A stretch of DNA of 11,649 bases from Fidelibacterota bacterium (GTDB taxonomy: Bacteria > Marinisomatota > Marinisomatia > SCGC-AAA003-L08 > TMED6): the NCBI GenBank assembly GCA_002710085.1, contig PAOX01000042.1:20230-31878 (forward strand), written 5' to 3'. This document shows positions 1 to 7,755 of this stretch, piece by piece (positions within the stretch are counted from its first letter, which is position 1; the number at the start of each line of letters is the position of its first letter). The notes beneath the pieces were generated by a model. It had not been told where the DNA came from, searched no databases, and saw only the letters and a program-made list of their open reading frames with translations. The position numbers and the translations under genes were made by a program.

Positions 1-444
1 ATCTCTGCCTTCATATATTTTTGAAATTATAGAAGTCATGTTTGGCTTAAAAAACCCATTACCAATCACTAATAAGGTAATTCCTATATAAAGAAACATT
101 GGAGTTTCTACGGCCATAGAAGCATGACCTAAGGTCATAAATAATGCCCCAATCACTACTGCCATTCTATAACCAATCTTATTATCAGCTAACCACCCAC
201 CTAAAAGAGGGGTCAAATAAACAAACATTGCATATGTCCCTAATAAAGACAATGCTTCTGAAGAAGACCATCCCCATCCAGGATTGTCACCAATAATGAG
301 CCCAGTTAGAAAAATAACTAAAATAGCACGCATCCCATAGTAAGAAAATCTCTCCCACATTTCAGTAAAGAAAAGAACAAATAAAAGTGAGGGATGTCCT
401 AAGACACTAGTTTTAAAAAACTCAGCATTAGAATTTTGATTCAT
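1..444 (-). CDS. POT-family peptide MFS transporter, N-terminal part (cut by window edge)
   Basis: This is an inner-membrane proton-coupled di/tripeptide symporter. Only the first 148 codons lie in the window, read in an unbroken frame from an ATG at 444-442 to base 1; the C-terminal two thirds continue beyond the left edge. The translation starts MNQNSNAEFF and carries the POT signature ExxER in the first helix (E28, E31, R32, in TEMWERFSYYG), then GGWLADNKIG and a GFFKPNMTS motif near residue 135 with the conserved Lys. The start lies 20 bases downstream of the stop of a complete paralogue, so the two are probably one transcript. The first 50 residues closely match that paralogue, which points to tandem duplication. 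The family assignment is firm. The exact substrate cannot be read from sequence. Confidence 0.9.
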   Translation of the reverse strand, partial: MNQNSNAEFFKTSVLGHPSLLFVLFFTEMWERFSYYGMRAILVIFLTGLIIGDNPGWGWSSSEALSLLGTYAMFVYLTPLLGGWLADNKIGYRMAVVIGALFMTLGHASMAVETPMFLYIGITLLVIGNGFFKPNMTSIISKIYEGRD

Positions 445-464
445 AAATTTTTACTTATAACTAC

Positions 465-1967
465 TTATATTCCTTCTGCATTATGAGTTAATCGCTTTAA
501 AGGTTTAATAATTGTTAATACTAATAATCCAAATATTGTACAAAATACTGCGATACCGGTAAATATTGCAAATTCACCCATCTCTGTAGCTGATTCACCT
601 AGTAACCCTGCAACCTTATTACCTAATCCAGTTGCTGCAAAATAAGCTCCCATCATGAATGCCATCCATCTTTCAGGCGCAAGTTTTGTAATAAAAGATA
701 ATGCTACTGGAGATGCACATAATTCACCAATTGTATGAAATAAATATGCTAAAACTAACCAGTGCATACTTGATAACCCTTCTGCATCATATTGCATAGA
801 AGCTGCAGACATAAAGAAAAAGCCCCAGCCCATAATAATTACTCCAATTGCCATTTTAAACAATGATGAAGATTCTTTTTTTCTGTTTTTCCACCAGACC
901 CAAAAACTACCAACTAGAGTAGCAAAAATTAAAATAAAAATGGCATTAACAGACTGAAACCAACTTGCAGGCACTGTGAAATTCTCTGTTAAAACTAAAT
1001 CAGTTTTTTGTGCGGCATATACATTTAATAAACCTCCAGCCTGTTCAAATGATCCCCAAAAAACAATTATAATTAAGAAAGACAAGTAAGTTACAAGTAT
1101 TCTATCCTTCTCAACTTTATCGCCATCATTATAGACTACAATTGCTACTCCCACAGCAAATGCTAATCCCATTATCAATAAGCCATAATCTAAAGAACCT
1201 TGAACTTGCCATACATAAATTCCCATACATAGGGTGATAACAAATCCTATTATTGAATTAGTTGACTTAAAAATTGAAGCGATTAAATTCCCATCTACTT
1301 TTTCACTTTCATCTCTTTCATCTATAACCAAATTACCAACATGGGTTAAATATCGCTGGCCATACCAATACGTTAGTTGTCCTAAGGCCATTCCAATACC
1401 AGCTAATCCAAATCCATAATGCCACCCAATAGTTTCTCCAATATATCCAACTAATAAAGCAGAGGCTGCAGCGCCAAGATTAATCCCCATATAGAAAATA
1501 TAAAACCCCATATCTCTTTTATCCTGTTGATCTTTAGGGTATAGACCTCCAACCATAGTAGAAATATTAGGCTTTAACATACCTACTCCCATAACTATTA
1601 AAGTAAGTCCAGTGTAAAAGGCCCATAATGCTTCTATTGCTAGGACCGAATGTCCTGCTACAAGTAGCATTCCTCCAACAAAAACAGCTTTCTTTTGCCC
1701 TATTATTTTATCAGCTATAATTCCTCCAGGAATAGAGGCTACATATACAAACATTGTATACCAACCATATAAAGCCAAGGCATCTTCGTTACTCCAACCT
1801 AATCCTGCATTTTCAATTCCAACTTCAGCAACTAGGTAAAGTACTAAAATTGCTCTCATTCCATAGTAAGAGAATCTCTCCCACATTTCAGTTAAGAATA
1901 AAATATACAGTCCAACTGGATGGCCTAAAAATTGTTTTTGATTTTCTAATATGTTTGAATCTGTCAT
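465..1967 (-). CDS. POT/PTR2-family proton-coupled oligopeptide transporter
   Basis: This 500-residue protein has the usual length of bacterial POT transporters and should import di- and tripeptides across the inner membrane using the proton gradient. Visible family motifs are ExxERFSYYG in helix 1 (E27, E30, R31; proton and peptide coupling), GMLKPNIST around 130-137 with conserved Lys132, the PTR2 signature FYIFYMGINLGA at 155-166, FEQAGG at 307-312, and GELCASPVALSFITKLAP at 414-431 with the helix-10 glutamate E415. The remainder is hydrophobic with the helix spacing expected for a 14-helix POT protein. The ATG at 1967 gives a short cytoplasmic N-terminus that matches the paralogue, which supports this start. 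It is divergent from the HMG-CoA reductase gene across a 118-base region and is first of a tandem pair. Substrate preference between the two copies is unknown. Confidence 0.95.
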   Translation of the reverse strand: MTDSNILENQKQFLGHPVGLYILFLTEMWERFSYYGMRAILVLYLVAEVGIENAGLGWSNEDALALYGWYTMFVYVASIPGGIIADKIIGQKKAVFVGGMLLVAGHSVLAIEALWAFYTGLTLIVMGVGMLKPNISTMVGGLYPKDQQDKRDMGFYIFYMGINLGAAASALLVGYIGETIGWHYGFGLAGIGMALGQLTYWYGQRYLTHVGNLVIDERDESEKVDGNLIASIFKSTNSIIGFVITLCMGIYVWQVQGSLDYGLLIMGLAFAVGVAIVVYNDGDKVEKDRILVTYLSFLIIIVFWGSFEQAGGLLNVYAAQKTDLVLTENFTVPASWFQSVNAIFILIFATLVGSFWVWWKNRKKESSSLFKMAIGVIIMGWGFFFMSAASMQYDAEGLSSMHWLVLAYLFHTIGELCASPVALSFITKLAPERWMAFMMGAYFAATGLGNKVAGLLGESATEMGEFAIFTGIAVFCTIFGLLVLTIIKPLKRLTHNAEGI

Positions 1968-2011
1968 AGTATTTAATTTAAAGATTCACTAAAATATTAT
2001 AAAATATCTAA

Positions 2012-2019
2012 TAATTTTG
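2012..2019 (+). promoter_or_regulatory. Candidate -7 box (TAATTTTG) for the HMG-CoA reductase operon
   Basis: TAATTTTG matches the Bacteroidota -7 consensus TAnnTTTG exactly and lies 66 bases upstream of the HMG-CoA reductase ATG. No TTG is found at the expected -33 spacing (about 1985-1995), so support is partial. If it is real, transcription would start close to 2024-2026, at the left edge of the 35-base dyad. In DNA this AT-rich, such a box can occur by chance. Confidence 0.4.
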
Positions 2020-2025
2020 ATTATT

Positions 2026-2060
2026 CAATAATAAATTATTGCAGCAATATATTATTATTG
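2026..2060. repeat. 35-base near-perfect inverted repeat (possible operator or 5'-leader hairpin)
   Basis: The two 17-base arms (2026-2042 and 2044-2060) are inverted copies matching at 15 of 17 positions around a single central A at 2043. The two mismatches are adjacent, at arm positions 7 and 8 counted from the centre. The core TATTGCAGCAATA (2037-2049) is perfectly symmetric. The left arm together with its neighbouring G-side (2026-2041) is itself a palindrome, CAATAAT-AA-ATTATTG, and 2045-2060 also has the pattern CAATA-N6-TATTG, so two such 16-mers are set 19 bases apart. It lies 25 bases upstream of the HMG-CoA reductase ATG and 58 bases upstream of the transporter ATG. It could be a repressor site serving both units or a hairpin at the 5' end of the mvaA mRNA. 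It has no T-tract typical of an intrinsic terminator. Confidence 0.6.
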
Positions 2061-2085
2061 TAAAATATTATATTAAATTTCAAAA

Positions 2086-3408
2086 ATGAGTAAAGAAATT
2101 AATGGTTTTTCAAAACTAAGTAAAGAAGAAAAGACAAATTGGATAGCAGATAATTTCTTCAAAGAAACTGAAGCTGCAAAAAAAATATTAAAACAATATT
2201 GGAATGATGATAAAAATCTTCAAAGACTACACGATGAATTCTCTGAAAACACATTAAGCAATTTTTATTTACCATTTTCAATTGCTCCCAATTTTTTAAT
2301 CAATCACAAAGGCTATAGTATTCCTATGGTAATTGAGGAAAGCTCTGTAGTTGCCGCAGCATCAAAATCTGCAAAGTTATGGTCAAGACTAGGTGGGTTT
2401 AAAACTAAGATTATTTCTAAAATAAAGAATGGTCAAGTTCACTTTACATATTTAGGTGAGAAAGAATTAATTACATCCTATTTTAATTATATAAAGTCTA
2501 CACTAATTCAAGATACTGAAACCATAACATCAAATATGAAAAAAAGAGGTGGTGGAATAATTGACATTGAATTAATCAATAGAACAAGTGATATGAAGGG
2601 GTATTATCAAATCAATGTTTCATTTGACACTGTGGATGCAATGGGAGCAAATTTTATAAATTCCTGTCTTGAGCAGATTTCAAAATCATTTAAAGAAAAA
2701 TCATCATTATTTAAAGAATATAAAATACAGTCAAATGACATTACAATTATTATGAGCATTCTTTCAAATTATGTTCCTGAGTGTATTGTTAAAGCTGAAG
2801 TCTCTTGCAAGGTTGAAGAATTAGATAAAATAGAAAATTATGAGAATTACTCTGAAAAGTTTGTTCAAGCAGTTAAAATAGCCCAATTAGATACGTCAAG
2901 AGCTGTTACTCATAATAAAGGTATTATGAATGGTATTGATGCAATTAGTATTGCAACAGGAAATGATTTTAGAGCAATTGAAGCTGGCATTCATGCCTAT
3001 GCATCAAAAGAAGGAAAATATAAAGGATTAAGCAAAGCTAAAATTGAAAATGATACGTTTAATTTTTCAATTAAAGTGCCTCTAGCATTAGGAACAGTTG
3101 GAGGAATAACAAATCTCCATCCCCTAGTGAAACTGGCATTAGAAATACTAGATAATCCGAATGCTGAAGAGTTAATGCAAATAACTGCAGCAGTAGGTTT
3201 AGCTCAAAACTATGGAGCATTAAGATCTCTAATAACCTCTGGAATTCAACAAGGACATATGAAAATGCATTTAATTAATATTTTGAATTCATTAAAAGCA
3301 AATGAAGATGAAAAAAAATTGGCTGTAGAATTCTTTAAAGATAAAATTGTAAATAACAGAGATGTTCAAAATTATTTAATTAAACTTCGCAATTCAGATG
3401 AAGTATAG
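2086..3408 (+). CDS. mvaA: Class II 3-hydroxy-3-methylglutaryl-CoA reductase
   Basis: This 440-residue cytosolic enzyme interconverts HMG-CoA and mevalonate with a nicotinamide cofactor, the committed step of the mevalonate route to isoprenoids. Class II features are the N-terminal GFSKLSKEEK, APNFLINHKGYSIPMVIEESSVVAAAS at about 67-93 with the catalytic Glu (E84 or E85), the dinucleotide-binding motif DAMGAN at 184-189, THNKGIMNG with catalytic Lys278, GNDFRAIEAG with Asp294, and GHMKMH near the C-terminus with His391. The Lys-Asp spacing of 16 agrees with the Pseudomonas mevalonii enzyme (K267/D283, from memory). The family is often labelled degradative, but the adjoining kinase argues for a biosynthetic role here, as in other flavobacteria that use the mevalonate route. 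Its last 11 bases overlap the kinase gene. A palindromic element lies just upstream. Confidence 0.95.
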   Translation: MSKEINGFSKLSKEEKTNWIADNFFKETEAAKKILKQYWNDDKNLQRLHDEFSENTLSNFYLPFSIAPNFLINHKGYSIPMVIEESSVVAAASKSAKLWSRLGGFKTKIISKIKNGQVHFTYLGEKELITSYFNYIKSTLIQDTETITSNMKKRGGGIIDIELINRTSDMKGYYQINVSFDTVDAMGANFINSCLEQISKSFKEKSSLFKEYKIQSNDITIIMSILSNYVPECIVKAEVSCKVEELDKIENYENYSEKFVQAVKIAQLDTSRAVTHNKGIMNGIDAISIATGNDFRAIEAGIHAYASKEGKYKGLSKAKIENDTFNFSIKVPLALGTVGGITNLHPLVKLALEILDNPNAEELMQITAAVGLAQNYGALRSLITSGIQQGHMKMHLINILNSLKANEDEKKLAVEFFKDKIVNNRDVQNYLIKLRNSDEV

Positions 3409-4303
3409 TAGTAATGGCAAAATATTATTAACATCTGAATATCTAGTATTGGATGGGGCAAAAGCATTAGCTCTTCCGTCAAAATTTTCCCAGTCCCTAG
3501 AAATAAATCAAATAGAAAAAAAGAATAAAATTAAATGGACAAGCTATGACTATGATGGAGAAGTTTGGTTTAATGAAACATTTATTATATCAGAAAATAA
3601 CTTCTCATATAAAGGAAATAATAAATTTTCAGATAAATTAGTTACAATTTTTAAAGCAATTAAAAAGCTTAATAAAAGTGTTTTTACTGATTTAGGAATT
3701 GATTTTAAAACTAGACTAGGATTTTCAAAAGATTGGGGGCTAGGAACTTCTTCAACTTTAATTAACAACCTATCACTATGGGCAAAAATTAACCCATATG
3801 ACTTACTTGACCTAACATTTAATGGAAGTGGATATGATATTGCATGCTGTGACAAATTTAATCCAATAGTATATCAAAAAACTAAAGATAAAAGGATAAT
3901 AGAAAACTCTAATTTTAATCCATCATTTAAAGAAAATTTATTTTTTATCTACTTAGGAAATAAACAAAATACTTCAGAGGCAATAAAAAATTATAGATCT
4001 CACAAAAATGCAATAAAAAATATTATTCCTAAAATAAACTCTATTTGTTCATCAATAATTAAATCAAATACATTGACTGAATTTGAAAAATTAATACTAG
4101 AACATGAAAAAATTATTTCAAAAACTATAAATCTGGATCCAATTAAAAATATACTTTTTAAAGATTATCAAAGTGGGGCTATTAAAAGCCTTGGTGCTTG
4201 GGGAGGCGATTTTATTCTAGTTACAGGAAATAAACAAAATATGAAATATTTTGCTGAAAAAGGATATAATGAAATTATACCTTACAAAGATTTAGTTTAT
4301 TAA
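3398..4303 (+). CDS. GYDIA-family GHMP kinase, probable mevalonate-pathway kinase
   Basis: This 301-residue GHMP-superfamily small-molecule kinase most likely phosphorylates mevalonate or phosphomevalonate. In order it shows NGKILLTSEYLVLDGAKALALP at 6-27 (family motif 1), the phosphate-binding loop DWGLGTSSTLINN at 112-124 (motif 2, with GTSST in place of the usual GSSAA), GSGYDIACC at 143-151, whose Asp is the probable catalytic base, and KSLGAWGGDF at 263-272 (motif 3). GSGYD and the AWGGD end resemble phosphomevalonate kinases (GSGFD, GxGGD) more than mevalonate kinases, but the protein is shorter than the usual 350 or so residues. It overlaps the reductase gene by 11 bases in a different frame, which suggests coupled translation. 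It ends 2 bases from the convergent ppiD stop with no terminator between them. The superfamily is secure; the exact reaction is inferred. Confidence 0.9.
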   Translation: MKYSSNGKILLTSEYLVLDGAKALALPSKFSQSLEINQIEKKNKIKWTSYDYDGEVWFNETFIISENNFSYKGNNKFSDKLVTIFKAIKKLNKSVFTDLGIDFKTRLGFSKDWGLGTSSTLINNLSLWAKINPYDLLDLTFNGSGYDIACCDKFNPIVYQKTKDKRIIENSNFNPSFKENLFFIYLGNKQNTSEAIKNYRSHKNAIKNIIPKINSICSSIIKSNTLTEFEKLILEHEKIISKTINLDPIKNILFKDYQSGAIKSLGAWGGDFILVTGNKQNMKYFAEKGYNEIIPYKDLVY

Positions 4304-4305
4304 GT

Positions 4306-6456
4306 TTAGTAAAATAAAGATCTATTATCTTCAATTTCAGCAGATTCTAAAAGAGCTTCATAGACCTTTGAATTATATAATCCAAGATTAATTGAATTTA
4401 TTAAATTCATATAGCTTTGATAATTGCTCATCACATTTGCATATTTAATCTTATCAACAAGAATATAGAAAACTCCACTATTTCCAATAATACCCTTAGA
4501 AGTATCACCTTCATCCAAACCAAAAGCATAACCAACTACTGATGGTTCATTTCCAGTCCCCGAAAGTACAGGATTTTTCATGTTTACAGCTAATGCTGTT
4601 TGTATATTTTGATTTTGATTGGATGAAATATTTTCTAATGTTTTTTCATTAACCTTATCAATAATCATCTCCGCCTTTTTTTCTTTTCTAATTTTTGATA
4701 TAGCTGTAATAGATGCCTTATCAACCGACATTAATCCTTCATTATTAATAGAAGTTAGCATTGCAACTAAATATCCTCCACTCTGTAAATTAAATCGTCT
4801 TATGTCATTAAGTTTAGTGTCAGAATTGTATGCCCATCTTACAATAGACCTTTGAGCGCCTACCCCAGGAATATTTTCATTTAATTCTCTAATGTTATTA
4901 ACGGGATTAATCTTATAGTTAAAATCACTAGCGACATCTCTAAAATTAGATTTATCAATTGCTATCTCAAATTTTGAAGTAATATTAAAAATACTATCTA
5001 TCGTTCGCTCTGATGCCTCAAGTTTTAAAGCTAAATTTGCAACTTTTACAGCTTTTTTTCTTCTAGATTGAGACAAAATTTCAATTATATGAAAACCAAA
5101 ATCAGTTTCTACAACTGATATTTTACCAACGTTGTTTTCAAAAGAAAAATCTTTAAATTCTGGTGCAAATCCATCTACATATGAAAATTCAATTTCACCA
5201 TCATTTTCATTGCTAGCCTTATCAGATGATAATTCTAAAAGGCTTTTGAACTTATTGGGTCTTCTTAAAACAATTCTATAAATACTATCTGCAGTTTTCT
5301 TTGCCTGTTCTTTTGTTTTTATTTCATTAGGATCACTTCTTAAAGATCCGCTATATGGAATCAGTATATGCCTAACCTTTACAGAATCAGGTATTTTTCT
5401 AGTATTTACTAATTTTGTAATTTTTATATAGTCTCCTTCCTTATAGGGCCCATAAAGTTCACCCTTTTTCATAGAATAAATTATCGGTTCCATTTCTTTA
5501 GAGAAGGAATTCTCAAAAACATACGAATCATATAACTTAATCGCTGAATTTAAATTTAAAAACTCTTCATTATCATTAGTGTTTTTAAATCCTAATACTT
5601 TTTTGGTTGTTTTTGTTTCAAAATCAAATTCCTCGCGATCCTTTAATAGCTCTTCAAGTTGAACTTCTATTTGTTTTTGATCACTTTCTGAAGGGTTTTC
5701 TTCAAACTTAACATATATCAGATCTCGAGATGCTTTAACCTCAAAATCACTTTTGTTTTGTTGCATATATTTCTTAACATCAGAGTTTGTGACTTTTACC
5801 AAGGAATCAGGTATTGATGTATAAGGAATCTTAACATATTTTAAATCAACATTATCATTTTCATAAGCATGCTGAGTCTTGCCATCAAATACAGTAGAAT
5901 TCAATGCTGATCGTACAAGATCAAAATAAATTTTTTCTAGTCCTGAAGATGCCACTGTAGATTCATAATTATTCCAGGATTCATAATTAATTTGAGAACC
6001 TTGCAAGTCCATAGTCTCAGGTGAGATTTCTTTTAGATTAGATATGAATTCATTTAATTTTCTCTGATCAAATTCACCTTCAGAATTTCTAAACTCATCA
6101 AATGATAATAAATTATTTCTTAATAAATCTCTCATCAGATTTTTTTCAACAGTAATACCTAATTGATCTAATTCAGAAGCAAGAATTAATCTTCTCAATT
6201 CAATATCCCAAATAGTATTCATTGATTGAACATTTGATCTTGAAGCTCTATTTTGACGTTCTAAATTTTCTACCTTTCTCATGAAATCTTCTCTTTCCAT
6301 TTCAATTCCATTCACTGTAGCAACAACATTCTGATCTCCAGGCAAAGCTCCTCCACCTTTGTTTATCACATCCGCAAAAACAAAAGAAAATAAAGCCATT
6401 GCAATTATTAAGATTAAAAACAATGATCTTTCTCGTATTTGATTTAAAACTGCCAT
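4306..6456 (-). CDS. ppiD: PpiD/SurA-like membrane-anchored periplasmic peptidyl-prolyl isomerase
   Basis: This 716-residue protein should act at the periplasmic face of the inner membrane as a chaperone and prolyl isomerase for exported and outer-membrane proteins. It starts MAVLNQIRER followed by one membrane helix at about 11-30, as in PpiD, then a SurA/PpiD N-terminal chaperone region (about 40-240). The parvulin (PpiC) domain spans about 358-462, with VRHILIPY at its start and FGFHIIEIL at its end. A further 250 residues of C-terminal chaperone-like sequence follow. It is the last gene of the envelope cluster, but the 60-base gap upstream holds a TACTTTTG box, so it may also be transcribed alone. 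Its 3' end nearly abuts the convergent kinase gene. A longer linker than in E. coli PpiD is usual for Bacteroidota homologues. Confidence 0.93.
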   Translation of the reverse strand: MAVLNQIRERSLFLILIIAMALFSFVFADVINKGGGALPGDQNVVATVNGIEMEREDFMRKVENLERQNRASRSNVQSMNTIWDIELRRLILASELDQLGITVEKNLMRDLLRNNLLSFDEFRNSEGEFDQRKLNEFISNLKEISPETMDLQGSQINYESWNNYESTVASSGLEKIYFDLVRSALNSTVFDGKTQHAYENDNVDLKYVKIPYTSIPDSLVKVTNSDVKKYMQQNKSDFEVKASRDLIYVKFEENPSESDQKQIEVQLEELLKDREEFDFETKTTKKVLGFKNTNDNEEFLNLNSAIKLYDSYVFENSFSKEMEPIIYSMKKGELYGPYKEGDYIKITKLVNTRKIPDSVKVRHILIPYSGSLRSDPNEIKTKEQAKKTADSIYRIVLRRPNKFKSLLELSSDKASNENDGEIEFSYVDGFAPEFKDFSFENNVGKISVVETDFGFHIIEILSQSRRKKAVKVANLALKLEASERTIDSIFNITSKFEIAIDKSNFRDVASDFNYKINPVNNIRELNENIPGVGAQRSIVRWAYNSDTKLNDIRRFNLQSGGYLVAMLTSINNEGLMSVDKASITAISKIRKEKKAEMIIDKVNEKTLENISSNQNQNIQTALAVNMKNPVLSGTGNEPSVVGYAFGLDEGDTSKGIIGNSGVFYILVDKIKYANVMSNYQSYMNLINSINLGLYNSKVYEALLESAEIEDNRSLFY

Positions 6457-6483
6457 TTAAAAATTAATTTAAAATATAGTGGC

Positions 6484-6491
6484 CAAAAGTA
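6484..6491 (-). promoter_or_regulatory. Candidate -7 box (TACTTTTG) upstream of ppiD
   Basis: On the minus strand, TACTTTTG fits the Bacteroidota -7 consensus TAnnTTTG exactly. It sits in the only sizeable gap of the envelope cluster, 27 bases before the ppiD ATG. About 20 bases further upstream lies GTTTTC, a weak counterpart to the -33 TTTG element. Position and match suggest a ppiD-specific promoter, perhaps for envelope stress, but this is inference from two short motifs. Confidence 0.45.
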
Positions 6492-6516
6492 GCATTTTAT
6501 TGTTAATTATGAAAAC

Positions 6517-7749
6517 TTAAGCATCTATCTTTAGAGAAACTAAATTAATCCTTGTGTTAGTAACATCTAGGATTTTAAACAAAAAATTATCTAGTTTAAT
6601 TTCTTCATTTATTTTAGGAATCTCTTCAGTACTGTTTACAATTAAGCCTCCTAAAGTTTCATATTCTTCGCCAACTGGTAGCTGTAATTTATACTTTTCA
6701 TTAATATAGTCTACCTCAATTCTAGCAGAAAATTCATATTCATTATCAGATAGTTTCTTTTCTAATAACTCGTTATTATCAAATTCATCATCAATTTCTC
6801 CAAAGAGCTCTTCTACAATATCTTCAATAGTTATCATTCCAGAAGTCCCTCCATATTCATCCAATACTATTGCTACAGTCCTTCTTTTTACTGTCAATAA
6901 GTTAAGTACATCCTTAATATGCATAGCTTCTGGTATAAATTCAACTGGCATTAGTATTGATTTAATTGATTTTGGTTTATTAAAAAGATCCGATGAATGT
7001 GCATACCCAAGAACATCATCAACTGTATCTTTATAAATTAAAATTCTAGAATAACCAGAAGAAATAAATAAAGATTTTAAATTATTAATGTAATCATGCA
7101 CCTCAACTGCAACTAATTCAATCCTAGGAATCATTATATCCCTTGATTTTAGATCTGAAAAATCCAATGCATTTTGGAATATTTGGACTTCACTATCTAT
7201 TTCTTGATCTTTTTCAATTGCTTCAATTTGCTCATTTATATAATGTCCTAATTCATCCTTTGAAAAGAGAAGTTGTTTACTATCTCCTTTTGAATTAAAG
7301 AAAGTTTTAAGAAAACTATCTGAAATCCATGTCACAAAATCAGAAATAAAATAAAAAACTATGTAGAAAAAATATGCTGGAAGTATGAATATTTTAAAAA
7401 ACTTTAATGAATAAATTTGAAAAAATACTTTTGGTAAAAATTCAGCAGTAATAAGAATAATAAAGGTTGATACAAGTGTCTGGTTAAACAGGTTTAAGTC
7501 AAATTCTCTAGTTAATAATGCTCCCATTGAAAATCCATATATTACCAATGCTATACTGTTTCCAATAAGCATAGTGGTAATAAATTTTGAAGGCTTTTTT
7601 GTTAAAATTTTTATTATTGAAGAGATAAAGCCTGTATTCTTTTTTTCGATTTCAATAGAAATCTTATTACTTGATACATAGGCTATCTCCATGCCAGAAA
7701 AAAAAGCAGAAAAAATAAGGGATGCAACTATGATTGGTATATCAGACAT
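6517..7749 (-). CDS. CNNM/CorC (HlyC-type) membrane protein with CBS pair
   Basis: This 410-residue inner-membrane protein belongs to the CNNM/CorC family, often mislabelled hemolysin, whose characterised members export Mg2+. The N-terminal DUF21/CNNM membrane domain (about 1-150) begins with SAFFSGMEIAYVSSNKISIE, the family hallmark, and contains further hydrophobic segments near 56-76, 90-108 and 118-142. A pair of CBS domains covers about 204-318 (DIMIPRIELVAV, and VAIVLDEYGGTSGMITIED), which in homologues bind adenine nucleotides and gate the channel. A CorC_HlyC domain fills about 335-408. It starts 6 bases after the stop of the small membrane protein gene, so it is in the same operon. 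GldE of gliding motility is a paralogue in this family, but no gldD is beside it, so I do not assign that name. Transport activity itself is inferred from the family. Confidence 0.92.
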   Translation of the reverse strand: MSDIPIIVASLIFSAFFSGMEIAYVSSNKISIEIEKKNTGFISSIIKILTKKPSKFITTMLIGNSIALVIYGFSMGALLTREFDLNLFNQTLVSTFIILITAEFLPKVFFQIYSLKFFKIFILPAYFFYIVFYFISDFVTWISDSFLKTFFNSKGDSKQLLFSKDELGHYINEQIEAIEKDQEIDSEVQIFQNALDFSDLKSRDIMIPRIELVAVEVHDYINNLKSLFISSGYSRILIYKDTVDDVLGYAHSSDLFNKPKSIKSILMPVEFIPEAMHIKDVLNLLTVKRRTVAIVLDEYGGTSGMITIEDIVEELFGEIDDEFDNNELLEKKLSDNEYEFSARIEVDYINEKYKLQLPVGEEYETLGGLIVNSTEEIPKINEEIKLDNFLFKILDVTNTRINLVSLKIDA

Positions 7750-7755
7750 AATAAA

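Larger units (their letters stand above)
1968..2085. promoter_or_regulatory. Divergent intergenic control region (transporters / mevalonate genes)
   Basis: These 118 bases separate two divergent transcription units and are very AT-rich. They contain a TAnnTTTG box on the plus strand at 2012-2019, a 35-base dyad at 2026-2060 and a 12-base direct repeat, TAAAATATTATA, at 1990-2001 and 2061-2072 on either side of the dyad. I see no convincing minus-strand promoter for the transporters. The closest sequence is TATTATTG, inside the left arm of the dyad. No Shine-Dalgarno sequence precedes the HMG-CoA reductase ATG (TTTCAAAAATG), which is normal for Bacteroidota. That promoters lie here is inferred from the divergent layout. 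Confidence 0.6.

Noticed and set aside
2026..2060. Reading the intergenic dyad as an intrinsic terminator
   Set aside because: It lies between divergent genes, where no transcript is expected to end, and it lacks a T-tract and a GC-rich stem.
3550..3855. 101-codon open frame on the minus strand inside the GHMP kinase gene
   Set aside because: It lies wholly within a gene with clear kinase motifs, has no recognisable domain and is a typical antisense shadow in AT-rich DNA.
4317..4331. Small inverted repeat AAGAT-N5-ATCTT near the convergent stops as a terminator
   Set aside because: It has only five AT-rich pairs and no T-tract, and it lies inside the ppiD coding sequence, so it is too weak to call.
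6517..7749. Naming the CorC-like protein GldE (gliding motility)
   Set aside because: GldE belongs to the same family, but no gldD or other gld gene is adjacent, and the family has several paralogues per flavobacterial genome.
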